DNA of 64,000 bases from Spirochaetales bacterium (GTDB lineage: Bacteria > Spirochaetota > Spirochaetia > DSM-2461), in assembly GCA_003247135.1 (NCBI GenBank), contig QKAW01000026.1:1-64000 (forward strand). Direction: 5' to 3'. Under the pieces are notes generated by a model. The model did no database searches. It had not been told where the DNA came from and saw only the letters and a program-made list of their open reading frames with translations. A program made the translations under genes and the position numbers. The stretch's first letter is position 1; each line of letters starts with the position of its first letter. Below are positions 1-9,979 of this stretch, in pieces.

Positions 1-636
1 AAAATCTAGAAGAAAGGGAAAGCCTGTTTTTCCAATTTTTATACTGTTTAGTGAGTTATTTAATTCATACAGATCAACGGCTTCCAAAAAGTCTTTTGTT
101 GAGGCAGAAATACATATATTAAGATCAAAATTTTCATCATAAACCCTGTAAACTATTTTATTCTGCCCATCTTCCTCATACTCTTTAAATGTTTTGTCAC
201 TATTGCTTTGCCTTATTATCCAGGCCTGCATTGGAGATATTGTTCCTACTTTATTTTCTGATGGATGTGAAACAATTCTTCCATTGTTATCCGTAGTAAA
301 TATGTAGCCTGAATTTAAAAAATACTGTTTGTTTAATGATGATATAAAAAAACTTCTAGACTGTTCTTTTGTAATTTCACCTCTTAAATATAACTCATTA
401 AGAGTTATAGAGTTTTTAAGTACACTCTCACCCATTGAGATAAGATAACTTTTGGCAGATGTAGTTATTAAGTCCGATACCTGGGTTGTAATAATCTCTG
501 TTTGACTCTCAAGCTGACCATCCAGCTCTTTTGATACTTCTGTAGTTACAAGTTTTATTAATGCTCCAAAACCCAGAATTAGTAATATTACAAGTGTTCC
601 ACCAATAAAAAGTAGCAGTTTAGTCTTTATTTTCAC
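1..636 (-). CDS. MCP-like sensory protein, partial (N-terminal 212 residues)
   Basis: The gene runs off the left edge of the window, so only the N-terminal part is present; the ORF track missed it. I place the start at a GTG (634-636), which has AGGAG seven bases upstream and lies 13 bases after the stop of the next gene. The translation begins VKIKTKLLLF, with an N-terminal membrane segment followed by a Cache-like extracellular sensor. It is a clear paralogue of the 650-2464 product: both share SHPxEN followed by TISPMQAWI, and an IGKTGxPxLL motif. The two genes are a tandem duplication, probably co-transcribed. The ligand is unknown, and whether the missing C-terminus carries a signalling tip cannot be seen here. 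Confidence 0.85.
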   Translation of the reverse strand, partial: MKIKTKLLLFIGGTLVILLILGFGALIKLVTTEVSKELDGQLESQTEIITTQVSDLITTSAKSYLISMGESVLKNSITLNELYLRGEITKEQSRSFFISSLNKQYFLNSGYIFTTDNNGRIVSHPSENKVGTISPMQAWIIRQSNSDKTFKEYEEDGQNKIVYRVYDENFDLNICISASTKDFLEAVDLYELNNSLNSIKIGKTGFPFLLDF

Positions 637-649
637 CTAAAACTCCTAT

Positions 650-2464
650 TTATGTCTTAAACCTGTTAACACTTGAACTCAGATTCTCCCCAGAGGTTTC
701 AAGCCTTGCTGAAGTCTGTTTTAAATTAGACATTGATTCTGAAATTTTCTGTGAACCTGCAATAATAACCTGTAGAGATTCTACAACATAGGATGTAATT
801 TTCTTTGTATTAAGAAGAGATTCCTTAACCCCTTCTGATTCATTCTGGATTTGTGTACTTCTGTCTTTTACTATATTGGCAGCATATTTTAAACTTTGTA
901 TGTTATTTATTACTTCATCACCATTTGAGTGTAATACAGCAGCTTTAGAGTCTATCTGTTCAAGACTTTTTGTAATAATTTCAAGCATTTTAACATCTGC
1001 TTCATCATTCATTTTAGCTGATATTTTTATAGAATTATCTCTTGCGGAACTAACAAGAGCCTGTATATTAGTAAAGTCCTCAATCATTGATGTTACAGAG
1101 TCTGTTGTTGTTTTCATTATTTTTAACTCTTTAATAAAGGCTCTATTAAGATTCTCGATATTTCTAGCAATATTTTCAGATGACAAATATGATAGTTCAA
1201 CGGTTCTGTCTAACTGACTAGACTGATTTTTTATGCTGGTTATATTTGAAGAAATCTTCTTTAGGGTTGCAAAAGTATTATCAACACCGTAAACAACTTC
1301 ACTTTTAAGGTTTAACAGTGAGCCTGAAGTATTCTTTATATCTACAACCATTCCTCTTAATGTTTCAAGAAACTCATTAAAGTGTTTAACCATAACTCCT
1401 ATTTCATCTGAACTTGCAAGATCAATCTTTTTGGTAAGATCTCCCTCTCCATGGGTAACATCCGCCAGACTTTTTGTGAAAATTGATAATGGAGTAGTCA
1501 CTGTTGACAAAATTATTAAAACAAAGACCATTAAAATTAATAAAACAACTAAACCTAATATAATTATTACGTTTTTCATTTTACCAACAACACCATACAT
1601 CTCATTTACATCCCCAGTTAAGCAGACAATCAACTCTGAGTTTGGTTCAACTTCATGGCTGACAAATTTTTCAATTATTTCTCCATTTTTACCAGTTTTT
1701 TTAAATCTGAAAAAACCATTCTCACTATTTAAAACCGGATCATAAACCCGACTTCCTAAAACATCCGTTTCTACTAAAATATTTGTATTAATTCTAAAGG
1801 TGTCTTTATCTGTAACAATTTGACCTGATTTATTTAAGAGATATGGATAACCGGTTTTACCAATTACAATATTGTTCATAGTTTTGTTTAGCTCTTTAAG
1901 ATCTACAGTTTGTAAAAAATCCGAAGTATTGGCCGACACACAGATATTAAAATCAAAAGAGCTGTTATATATTCTATATACCAGTTTATTCTTCCCCTGG
2001 TACTCATATGCTTTAAAACCTTTTTCGTCCTTTTTTAATCTTTGTATCCAGGCCTGCATAGGAGATATTGTTCTTATCAGATTTTCCTGTGGATGAGAAA
2101 TTATTATTCCCTGGTTATCTGTTATAAAAATTGTACCTGATTTAAGGAATATAAAATTAATAAGAGAGTCCTGAAGGAGTTTTTCTGCTCTTTCTTTGGT
2201 GATTTCATCATTTATATACAACTTATAGTAAGTATCAGCTATAGAGTTAGATTCCTCACCAATTGCTGAAAGATAGGATCTTGCTGAATTTGTTATTAAA
2301 TCCGAAACCTGCTTAGTAATATTTTCTCTTTGAGTTGTAATCTCACTTGTTAATGTTTTTGTTATTTCCTTCGATGCCAAAGCTACTAAAATTGAAAAAG
2401 ATAATGTTAACAGCAGGACCAATGTGACACTCAAAGATAACAGCATTTTTGTTCTTATTTTCAA
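650..2464 (-). CDS. MCP-like Cache-HAMP receptor without the signalling hairpin
   Basis: An inner-membrane sensor of 604 residues. It has a first membrane segment (about 8-30), a two-part Cache-like periplasmic sensor (about 35-290, with SHPQEN and IGKTGYPYLL), a second membrane segment (about 297-322), a HAMP domain (about 323-375) and a long coiled-coil tail rich in polar heptads. Normal MCPs carry a highly conserved tip that binds CheA/CheW (an E-AARAGE-GFAVVA type sequence). I cannot find it; the equivalent region is ordinary coiled coil. It may therefore act as a decoy, a cluster member or a receptor for another partner. The start is TTG (2462-2464) with GGAG seven bases upstream. A paralogue follows 13 bases downstream. 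Confidence 0.85.
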   Translation of the reverse strand: MKIRTKMLLSLSVTLVLLLTLSFSILVALASKEITKTLTSEITTQRENITKQVSDLITNSARSYLSAIGEESNSIADTYYKLYINDEITKERAEKLLQDSLINFIFLKSGTIFITDNQGIIISHPQENLIRTISPMQAWIQRLKKDEKGFKAYEYQGKNKLVYRIYNSSFDFNICVSANTSDFLQTVDLKELNKTMNNIVIGKTGYPYLLNKSGQIVTDKDTFRINTNILVETDVLGSRVYDPVLNSENGFFRFKKTGKNGEIIEKFVSHEVEPNSELIVCLTGDVNEMYGVVGKMKNVIIILGLVVLLILMVFVLIILSTVTTPLSIFTKSLADVTHGEGDLTKKIDLASSDEIGVMVKHFNEFLETLRGMVVDIKNTSGSLLNLKSEVVYGVDNTFATLKKISSNITSIKNQSSQLDRTVELSYLSSENIARNIENLNRAFIKELKIMKTTTDSVTSMIEDFTNIQALVSSARDNSIKISAKMNDEADVKMLEIITKSLEQIDSKAAVLHSNGDEVINNIQSLKYAANIVKDRSTQIQNESEGVKESLLNTKKITSYVVESLQVIIAGSQKISESMSNLKQTSARLETSGENLSSSVNRFKT

Positions 2465-2587
2465 AATTTTTCTCCGTAATTTCTCTTTGCTTATATATAT
2501 TAGGAAAAAAATATTTTGTATATGATGAAAATGTCTCTAAAGTTTTTTTAACTTAATTCTAATAATTCCCAAACAGGAACCAAACAA

Positions 2588-5500
2588 TTAAAGCCTTCTG
2601 CAGCCCGGACCCTTTATTTTCCCTCTGCCTCCAGGTTCTTTTACTATACTGATCTGAGTAGAGATCCTCTGTTTTAGACTTGGGATATGGGATATAACAC
2701 CTATAAGTTTACCTTCCTGTTTAAGGCCGGATAGAGTCTCGAGAGCTATATCCAGAGTGTCTTCATCCAGAGTCCCAAAACCTTCATCCAAAAATAGAGA
2801 ATCTATTCTTACATTTTTACTGGACATTTTTGAGAGTCCCAGAGCAAGAGCAAGGGATATTATAAAACTCTCCCCACCTGAAAGATTTTTTGTTGAACGA
2901 ATCTCTCCTGTGTGATAGTTATCAATAACATTTAATTGTAATGATGCTTCCGAGTCCCTTATAAGTAAATAACGGTCACTCATTTTTACAAGTTCCCTGT
3001 TTGAAAGAGCTATCATCTTGTCAAAGGTTAGACTTTGTGCAAAAACCCTGAATTTTTTTCCATCTGCAGAGCCAATAAGGTTATGAAGTCTTTGCCACCT
3101 GTTACAAATCCTTTTTTGTATCTCAATGTTCTCAAGTTTCTCCTGGTATAGTTTCATGGAATCTTCGCTGTCTGTAAGGCGTTGTTTTATACCACCTTTT
3201 TCTTCACTTAATTTCTTAAGTTCCAAACGTATACCTTCAATTCTCTCTTCAAGTTCTTGTAACTGGGAATATTCTGAACACAGTGCTGTAAGTTCAGATA
3301 TTTTTCTCTGTTTACTATTTATATTATTTTCAGATAAGGTTAGCTCTTTCTGTATCTCCTTATCTTTATTTATCAGAATTTCCAGTTCTTCTCTGGTTTT
3401 AATACTTTTACTAAGGTCATCCAGATTACTAAAACCTGCTCTTTCTATTTTTTCAAAAAGTGATTTCTCTGCTAAATTCAACTCACTCTCACTTTTTAAT
3501 ATTTTCTCTTCCAGATTATCTACACTTCCCTGAAGTTGAACTAATTGAGTTTTTACTAAGTCTTTAGAGTTTATAAGTCCTGAAAGCTCTGCCATACTGT
3601 TTTTAATCTTGCTCTCCAGTTTAACCTCTTCCGTATCAGCCTCTTTATCACCAAAAAGTTCATACCTTTTCTTACTTTTTTCTTCTATGTTTTTATTAAT
3701 TTCAGCAAGTTTATCATTTAGCTCCGTTGATTGATCTATTTCACTTTTAATTGAATCCTCTATACGAGTAAGTCTGTTTTCCAAATCCTTTAATTGATCC
3801 CTAATACTCTCTCTTTTGCTACTATTTCTCTCCCAGGTTAGAACTCTTGATTCTAGTGAATCTACAATTTCCATAGTATTATCCAGAGAGTTAAATTTGT
3901 AATCCCCTACAATTTTTAATAGAGAATCTTTTTTATCTTTTAAAGAATTTTCTAGTTCATTTAACTCTTCATAGTACTTTTCCCCTGAACTTTTTCCATG
4001 AGCATAATCTGATTCCATTATAGATAAGCTTTTCTCAAAAAATATAATCTCATTAGCAACTTCTTTAATAGAATTACTCAGATCTTCGATGTCTTTCTCT
4101 TTACTCTCTATTAAATTTATTAATTTCTCCAGATCAATAGTTTTTTTCTTATTTTCATCTATATCACCTTTATGCAGTTGAGAAACTGGATGCATTAATG
4201 AACCACATAATGGACAGGGTTCTCCTTCAATGAGATTTTTTCTCTCCTCTTCTAAAGAATAAATTCTATTTAGAAGACTAATCTCCCTGTAAAGGGAATT
4301 AAGCTCGGCTCTGACTTCTCTTAAAAGAAGTCCATTAAGTAGATTATTAATACTATCTTTAACAACAATAAGTTTTTTATCCAGATTTGTTTTACGATTC
4401 TTTGCCTCATCCAGTTTCTTATACTCCTTATCTATATCTACTCGCTTTCTATCAATTTCTTCACTCAAATTATTAAATTTTTCTCTTTTGGATTTTAGAA
4501 CATCGGATAACTCTTCATACTCATTAATTTTTAACTTAATTCCACTAAGATTATATATTAAGGTCTCATCTCCCTTGTTCTCTTCAAAAAATTGATGGAT
4601 TTTTATGTTTTCAAGGTTTAGAGATTTTACAATATCTGCATAACCAGTTCTTTCATTCTTATACTCATTAAGCTTTTTGTTAATTAAAGACATTTTTAAC
4701 TCTATTTCATTTGCAGTTTTACTATTTTGCTCAATATCATAATCTAAAACTCTTATCTCTTTAGTAATAAGCTGTAGAATTGACTTCTCTTCTTTTAAAG
4801 TGTTTAAATAATCCTCTTTCTCTTTTAATATTTTTTGACTTAATGAATACCTGGATTCCAATGTAAAAATTTTTTCCTTAGCTGTTTTTAATGAGGTAGT
4901 ATCACTATTCTGCTCAAAGATTATTTTTTTATATAAAGCAAAATCAGCTTCTAGGTCTCGGGCTCTTACAGCTTTTTCTATTGACTCTTTCTCAAGCTTG
5001 AAATCATCAACAATTTTTAATACTTCTTCCTTATGGTGATAATCAATTACTAATTCATTTTTCAGTTTTTCCAGCTCATTATAAACTAATAATTTTCCGC
5101 TAATATCCAGCTCTTCTTTCTGATTATCATATATCTTTCTGTCGATCTCCTCAATTTTATCCTGTAACGTCTCAATTTCAGACTCTGAAAGCATTGGGAT
5201 ACCCTCTGCTTCCCTATGCATTAAATCTTTTTTATCACTTTCTATCTTTAGACATTCATGGACCTTCTGAGATATTCTAGTGTATATCTCTGTACCTGTA
5301 ATCTGCTCCAATATTGGAGCTCTTTCATCCGGGGTTGCTTTTAAAAAAGCAGAAAAACTCCCTTGGGCCAGAAGTATTGATCTTGTAAATCTGTCTAAAT
5401 CGAGTCCTGTTATATCAGTAATAAAATTACTTACATCTCTTTTTTTATTTTCGAATACCTGACCTGTCACGCCATTACTTACTTCATGCCTGGCATCCAT

Positions 5501-5827
5501 TAAATTACCATCTGGAGATCTTTTTCCTCGGTGCTGTCCCCAGAAGACTTTATAAATTCCACTTTGAACCTGGAATAACAGCTCTGAATAACACTCTCCT
5601 GTATGCCTGGACATAATGTCGTTAGAACTTTTACTAATATTTTTTAATCTGGGTGTTGAACCGTAAAGAGCAAGGCAAATTGCATCAAGAATTGTTGTTT
5701 TTCCGGAACCGGTAGCTCCTGTTATAGCAAAAATACCATTATTTGCAAAATCCTGGTTTGTAAAATCTATCTCCCACTCACCATAAAGGGAGTTCAGATT
5801 TTTAAATCTTAAATTTAATATTTTCAT
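2588..5827 (-). CDS. sbcC: SbcC, ATPase/coiled-coil subunit of the SbcCD nuclease
   Basis: An SMC/Rad50-type ATPase of 1079 residues. With SbcD it opens hairpins and trims blocked double-strand DNA ends. Visible parts are the Walker A loop GATGSGKTT (residues 37-45), two long coiled coils, a zinc hook with CPLCG near the middle (about 540), the ABC signature NLSGGESF and Walker B LFLDEGFGTLD close to the C-terminus. Length and layout are normal for the family. Its ATG overlaps the sbcD stop as ATGA, so the two are translationally coupled. It is the last gene of a kinase-sbcD-sbcC unit. The window also encodes RecBCD, so the cell has two double-strand-end processing machines. Confidence 0.97.
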   Translation of the reverse strand: MKILNLRFKNLNSLYGEWEIDFTNQDFANNGIFAITGATGSGKTTILDAICLALYGSTPRLKNISKSSNDIMSRHTGECYSELLFQVQSGIYKVFWGQHRGKRSPDGNLMDARHEVSNGVTGQVFENKKRDVSNFITDITGLDLDRFTRSILLAQGSFSAFLKATPDERAPILEQITGTEIYTRISQKVHECLKIESDKKDLMHREAEGIPMLSESEIETLQDKIEEIDRKIYDNQKEELDISGKLLVYNELEKLKNELVIDYHHKEEVLKIVDDFKLEKESIEKAVRARDLEADFALYKKIIFEQNSDTTSLKTAKEKIFTLESRYSLSQKILKEKEDYLNTLKEEKSILQLITKEIRVLDYDIEQNSKTANEIELKMSLINKKLNEYKNERTGYADIVKSLNLENIKIHQFFEENKGDETLIYNLSGIKLKINEYEELSDVLKSKREKFNNLSEEIDRKRVDIDKEYKKLDEAKNRKTNLDKKLIVVKDSINNLLNGLLLREVRAELNSLYREISLLNRIYSLEEERKNLIEGEPCPLCGSLMHPVSQLHKGDIDENKKKTIDLEKLINLIESKEKDIEDLSNSIKEVANEIIFFEKSLSIMESDYAHGKSSGEKYYEELNELENSLKDKKDSLLKIVGDYKFNSLDNTMEIVDSLESRVLTWERNSSKRESIRDQLKDLENRLTRIEDSIKSEIDQSTELNDKLAEINKNIEEKSKKRYELFGDKEADTEEVKLESKIKNSMAELSGLINSKDLVKTQLVQLQGSVDNLEEKILKSESELNLAEKSLFEKIERAGFSNLDDLSKSIKTREELEILINKDKEIQKELTLSENNINSKQRKISELTALCSEYSQLQELEERIEGIRLELKKLSEEKGGIKQRLTDSEDSMKLYQEKLENIEIQKRICNRWQRLHNLIGSADGKKFRVFAQSLTFDKMIALSNRELVKMSDRYLLIRDSEASLQLNVIDNYHTGEIRSTKNLSGGESFIISLALALGLSKMSSKNVRIDSLFLDEGFGTLDEDTLDIALETLSGLKQEGKLIGVISHIPSLKQRISTQISIVKEPGGRGKIKGPGCRRL

Positions 5828-7020
5828 AAATTAATATCCGCTTCTTCAACTTTCTTAACAACGTCTCTGTAAAGAGTCTTTAACTCTTCGTCATCCTGTA
5901 AATCTGCACTTTCCAGGCATTTTTCAAATACATCAAAATAAGATAGTTCAGTTAAATCCCTGGATACAAAGTTTTCATCCAGAACAAGTTGGGTTAAATA
6001 TCTGTTCTTTATAACCCGAACTTCAATATTACTCTCTTTAATTCTGTCTTCTATCTCTTCCTGTAGAGTTCCCGGTGGTTGAGAGCCACTATACTCAATC
6101 TCAACCCAGGTATTGATACCCTCTTTTTTTATTAAATCTAATTGATTAAGAATATCTGGTTTATCCCCTGTAATTCTGGATAATTTCTGAAAACATGGAA
6201 CAGTTATTCTACTAATATCAATTTCACTCTTTTTTAAATCTATAATAACCACCTCTTTTTTTTGAATTGACTCATCAAATCCCATAGGAATTGGTGATCC
6301 AGAATATCTAATGTGGTTACTTTTATTAATTTCCTGGGGGACATGCAAATGCCCAAGTGCTGCATATCTTATATATGAAGGAATTATATCACTACCAACC
6401 TGTGCAAGGGTTCCAACATACAACTCTCTCTCTCCGTCTCCTGTGCTACAACCGGCAACAAAGAGATGCCCCATTAAAATCATTGGTGAGTCTGATATAT
6501 TTTTTGATTTTCCATAATCACAAATTTCATGAAATTTATCTTTTATTCCGGTTACTACTTTTAAGTTTTTGTCAGCCAGGGATTCTCCATCTTCAACAAC
6601 TCTTAAATCTTTATCCCTTAAGTATGGTATTGCAACAACTTTAACCTCTTCCTCTCCATTTCTAACAGGAATTATAAGATCATCCATATTATCTATATCT
6701 GTAACAATAGATATATTTAAATCTTTTAAAATTCCTTTTGGAGCACTTAGAAAACTGGGGGAATCATGATTCCCTGCTATGATAATAGTCTGTATACATC
6801 TTGATCTGGATATTTTAGAAAGAAAACTGTAATAGATCTCCTGTGCACGATTCCCCGGGGTAGTTGTATCAAATATATCACCTGAGATTAATAAAACATC
6901 AATACCCTCTAAATCTATAAGTTTAAGTAACCATTTAAAGAAACTTTCAAACTCTTCATAACGTTGTTTACCATACAGACTTTTCCCTATATGCCAGTCA
7001 GATGTGTGTAATATTTTCAA
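5824..7020 (-). CDS. sbcD: SbcD, Mre11-type nuclease subunit
   Basis: A metallophosphoesterase of 398 residues that supplies the exonuclease/endonuclease activity of SbcCD. The metal-binding motifs are in the expected order: HTSDWHIG (residues 5-12), SGDIFDT (about 46), GNHDSP (about 84) and GHLHVPQ (about 222). The C-terminal capping region follows. The start is TTG (7018-7020), fused as TTGA to the stop of the upstream hybrid kinase; AAAAGG lies about nine bases before it. The downstream end overlaps sbcC by four bases. The start assignment is supported by the motif position, because the family begins directly with the first histidine motif. Confidence 0.96.
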   Translation of the reverse strand: MKILHTSDWHIGKSLYGKQRYEEFESFFKWLLKLIDLEGIDVLLISGDIFDTTTPGNRAQEIYYSFLSKISRSRCIQTIIIAGNHDSPSFLSAPKGILKDLNISIVTDIDNMDDLIIPVRNGEEEVKVVAIPYLRDKDLRVVEDGESLADKNLKVVTGIKDKFHEICDYGKSKNISDSPMILMGHLFVAGCSTGDGERELYVGTLAQVGSDIIPSYIRYAALGHLHVPQEINKSNHIRYSGSPIPMGFDESIQKKEVVIIDLKKSEIDISRITVPCFQKLSRITGDKPDILNQLDLIKKEGINTWVEIEYSGSQPPGTLQEEIEDRIKESNIEVRVIKNRYLTQLVLDENFVSRDLTELSYFDVFEKCLESADLQDDEELKTLYRDVVKKVEEADINL

Positions 7021-9311
7021 TTGATATACCTTTTAATAATTTCCATTAAAGTATCAGGCTCAACAGGTTTCGGAATAAAATCATTCATTCCGCAGGAGTA
7101 GCACTTTTCTCTATCTTCAATTGTAACATTTGCTGTCATTGCCAAAATTGGAACATTTTTATTAAGAGAATTATCTTTATTATTTCTAACAGCTTTTGTT
7201 GCACTATAGCCGTCAAGTTCGGGCATATTACAATCCATTAAAACAACATCATACTTTTTTCTCATTAAAAGCTCCAGGCAATCTATCCCATCAGATGCTA
7301 TATCCACAATACATCCATGTTTTTCCAGAATTCCCTTTGCCACTTTCTGGTTAATAATATTATCATCAGCAACTAAAACGATAGGACTTACATTAGACTT
7401 ATCCAATAAGTTTAATTCACTATCAAATTCTGTAACAACTTTAGTTTCATCTCCCTTTAGCATACGTACAGTAAATGTGAATGTGGAACCAACACCAATC
7501 TTTGATTCGACACTTATAGAACCACCCATAGCTTCAACAAGCTCTCTGGTAATAGCAAGACCAAGACCTGTACCTCCAAATCGTCTTGTAGTTGAAATAT
7601 CTGCCTGGGTGAATTTCTCAAATATATAATCAAATTTTTCCTGCTCAATCCCAATTCCACTATCTGCAATTTCGAATTTAAGTTCTATTGATTTTTCATC
7701 CTGGGTCAGAGAGTAAAGAAGAACTTTTACAAAACCCCTTTCAGTAAACTTTAGGGCATTTCCAATTAGATTAAGGAGTATTTGTCTCAATCTAATAGGG
7801 TCTCCAATTATCAAATCTGGTAAGTTGCAACGAACATCCAGAGTCAGATCCAGATCTTTACCTCGAGTCTTATATTTTTGAGATTCAATAAAATCTGTTA
7901 AAAGATTGTATAAATTAAATGATATAGCCTCAAGTTTTAGCATATTAGCTTCAATTTTTGAAATATCCAGCAAATCGTTCACCAGTCCAAGAAGAATATT
8001 ACCACTAATTTTAATTGAATCTGAGTACTTTTTCTGTTCAGAGGTCAAGCCTGTATCCTGCAATAACTCATTCATTCCCAAGACTCCATTAATTGGAGTT
8101 CGAATTTCATGACTTACAGTGGAAAGAAAGTTACTTTTAGCCTCACTTAGCTCTTCTGCTTCCTCTTTTGCACTAATAAGTTGCTTTTCAAGTTTTTTCT
8201 GCTCTGTTATATCATTAAAAACAACAAATGAAGTTCCCATAGTTACTACTATATAGACTTCGCAAATCTTTACATCTCCTGACTTTGTAGTAATTGACCA
8301 TACAGACTTTGGCAGTTTTTTCTTTCTGTTAACAAATCTTTCCAAGGATATTAGCCATGCTGATCTGGCTCTGGTTCGGTAGTTTCTGTCAGGGAAAAAT
8401 TTATCCCAAATATATGATTCATTAATAAAATCATCCTTGGAATAACCAAAAACTTCTGTAAATTTATCATTATAAAAATCTATATGCTGATCCACACTTG
8501 TTATTACCATTGGAATTGGAGACTGTTTAATAACTTCTCTTAATTTTGCTGTAGTCTCCTTCAACTTTATTTCTGTTTCGTGATGTTCCAGAATTTCATA
8601 CTTTAATTTCTTGTTTGCTTTAAATATTTCTCTGTTCTGTATCTTAATAGAGTCAAGAATTCCTATTCTGATTCTATTAAATATCATGGCACTAAAAAAA
8701 ATGATGAACATGGAGATAACAGAGACTATTTTTATTGCATCTGCAAAGGGTTTATTAATCTCTTCAATATTAATTTTTGCAACAACTCCAATATCAATAT
8801 TTGGTATATATTCATAAGCCGCAAGCACTGTAACACCTTTATAATCCTTACCAATAATTACACCGGACTGACCACTTACAGCCCTCTCCATAGGTTCTGC
8901 CAAGTCAGAATTAATTGGGATTATCAGCTGCCCCCCCTGATTGTGAACAGTTAATAGGAATTCAATGCTATTACCAACTTTTCGTCCAAAGATAAACTCT
9001 CCACTCTTTTTAAACCCAAAATAGTGGCTATAAGCGTCATTTAACTGTAGCAGGATTGAATCATAAACCTCATCTTTTGTTTTTTTTTCTATTGATAACT
9101 GATACTTGGCAAATGAATCTATAAAAATAGATTGACTTTGTGCTAACTCCTGGAGTCTCTCTTCATTTTCATTAAAGGCAACAGAATAGAGTATAGTCAG
9201 TGTAACTGTTAATATAAAAACAATAGAGATAACCATTATAATAATTAATGAGATAAGACCATTCTGTGTATTATCTTTAAATCCGGGAATTTGCATACTT
9301 AATAATAGCAT
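7017..9311 (-). CDS. hybrid sensor histidine kinase with PAS and receiver domains
   Basis: A membrane-bound kinase of 764 residues. It has a membrane segment (about 20-43), a small Cache-like extracytoplasmic region, a second membrane segment (about 191-212), a PAS domain (about 255-375), HisKA with the phospho-acceptor in STVSHEIRTPING, an HATPase domain (NLIGNALKF, GGTGLGL) and a C-terminal receiver with LVADDN, VLMDCNMPELDG and a KP lysine. All catalytic residues look intact. An alternative start is Met6. No clear ribosome site is visible at either. It is coupled to sbcD by a TTGA overlap, an unusual partnership. No HPt or separate response regulator is nearby, so the output is unknown. 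Confidence 0.93.
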   Translation of the reverse strand: MLLLSMQIPGFKDNTQNGLISLIIIMVISIVFILTVTLTILYSVAFNENEERLQELAQSQSIFIDSFAKYQLSIEKKTKDEVYDSILLQLNDAYSHYFGFKKSGEFIFGRKVGNSIEFLLTVHNQGGQLIIPINSDLAEPMERAVSGQSGVIIGKDYKGVTVLAAYEYIPNIDIGVVAKINIEEINKPFADAIKIVSVISMFIIFFSAMIFNRIRIGILDSIKIQNREIFKANKKLKYEILEHHETEIKLKETTAKLREVIKQSPIPMVITSVDQHIDFYNDKFTEVFGYSKDDFINESYIWDKFFPDRNYRTRARSAWLISLERFVNRKKKLPKSVWSITTKSGDVKICEVYIVVTMGTSFVVFNDITEQKKLEKQLISAKEEAEELSEAKSNFLSTVSHEIRTPINGVLGMNELLQDTGLTSEQKKYSDSIKISGNILLGLVNDLLDISKIEANMLKLEAISFNLYNLLTDFIESQKYKTRGKDLDLTLDVRCNLPDLIIGDPIRLRQILLNLIGNALKFTERGFVKVLLYSLTQDEKSIELKFEIADSGIGIEQEKFDYIFEKFTQADISTTRRFGGTGLGLAITRELVEAMGGSISVESKIGVGSTFTFTVRMLKGDETKVVTEFDSELNLLDKSNVSPIVLVADDNIINQKVAKGILEKHGCIVDIASDGIDCLELLMRKKYDVVLMDCNMPELDGYSATKAVRNNKDNSLNKNVPILAMTANVTIEDREKCYSCGMNDFIPKPVEPDTLMEIIKRYIN

Positions 9312-9332
9312 AATATAAATTTAAAAAAAATG

Positions 9333-9367
9333 AAAAAAAAAGCCTGAATTTTAACATCCAGGCTTTT
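9333..9367 (-). terminator. Rho-independent terminator after rubrerythrin
   Basis: On the minus strand AAAAGCCTG pairs with CAGGCTTTT across a 12-base loop and is followed by a run of eight T. It lies 22 bases beyond the rubrerythrin stop and separates that gene from the hybrid kinase downstream. Confidence 0.85.
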
Positions 9368-9388
9368 AAAAAATATTTAAATTAATTC

Positions 9389-9967
9389 TTAGTAATTTTC
9401 ACACAATAATTCAAAATATGCTTGCTCATGAAGACATGCAGGACAAGCTTTTGGAGCTTCTGCTGACTCATGTAAGTAACCACATTTAATACATCTCCAA
9501 ACAACAGAACCATTTCTTTTGAAAACTTTACCACTTTCCAGGTTTTCTGCTAGGGTTTTATACCGTTTTCCATGCTGTTTTTCAGCAACAGATATTGCAT
9601 CAAAGGCAGCTGCAACTGCAGGATAACCCTCTTCTCGTGCGGTAGCTGCAAATTCCGGATATAACTCAGTCCATTCCTCTTCTTCACCAGCTGCTGCAGC
9701 TTTTAAATTTTCTAAAGTTGTAGAAATTTTACCTGCTGGGTATGTAGCTGTTATTTCAAGACCATCACCCTCTAAAAATTTAAAAAATCTTTTTGCATGA
9801 ACCTTTTCCTGGTCAGCTGTCTCTTCAAAAATTTGGGCAATTTGAACAAGACCCTCTTTTCTGGCTGTACTAGCAAAATATGTGTATCTGTTTCTAGCCT
9901 GAGACTCACCAGCAAATGCTTTTAATAAATTCTGTTCTGTTTTTGAACCTTTTAGACTTTTACTCAT
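9389..9967 (-). CDS. rbr: rubrerythrin
   Basis: A di-iron peroxidase of 192 residues that reduces hydrogen peroxide in the cytoplasm of anaerobes and microaerophiles. The N-terminal four-helix ferritin-like domain carries the expected glutamate motifs (GESQARNRY, EETADQEKVHAKRF, SVAEKQHGKRY). The C-terminal rubredoxin-like domain binds one iron through two CxxC pairs (CIKCG and CPAC). Length is typical. The start has a strong ribosome site, AGGAGG five bases before ATG. It is a single-gene unit with its own promoter, an overlapping palindrome and a terminator, which fits regulation by an oxidative-stress repressor. Confidence 0.97.
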   Translation of the reverse strand: MSKSLKGSKTEQNLLKAFAGESQARNRYTYFASTARKEGLVQIAQIFEETADQEKVHAKRFFKFLEGDGLEITATYPAGKISTTLENLKAAAAGEEEEWTELYPEFAATAREEGYPAVAAAFDAISVAEKQHGKRYKTLAENLESGKVFKRNGSVVWRCIKCGYLHESAEAPKACPACLHEQAYFELLCENY

Positions 9968-9979
9968 TAAATCCTCCTG

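Noticed and set aside
876-1217. Plus-strand ORF of 113 residues
   Set aside because: Shadow of the MCP-like gene on the other strand; composition is that of antisense text and no ribosome site is present. The same holds for 1431-1745, 1872-2096, 3126-3533, 5280-5462, 6311-6769, 7906-8112 and 8611-8817.
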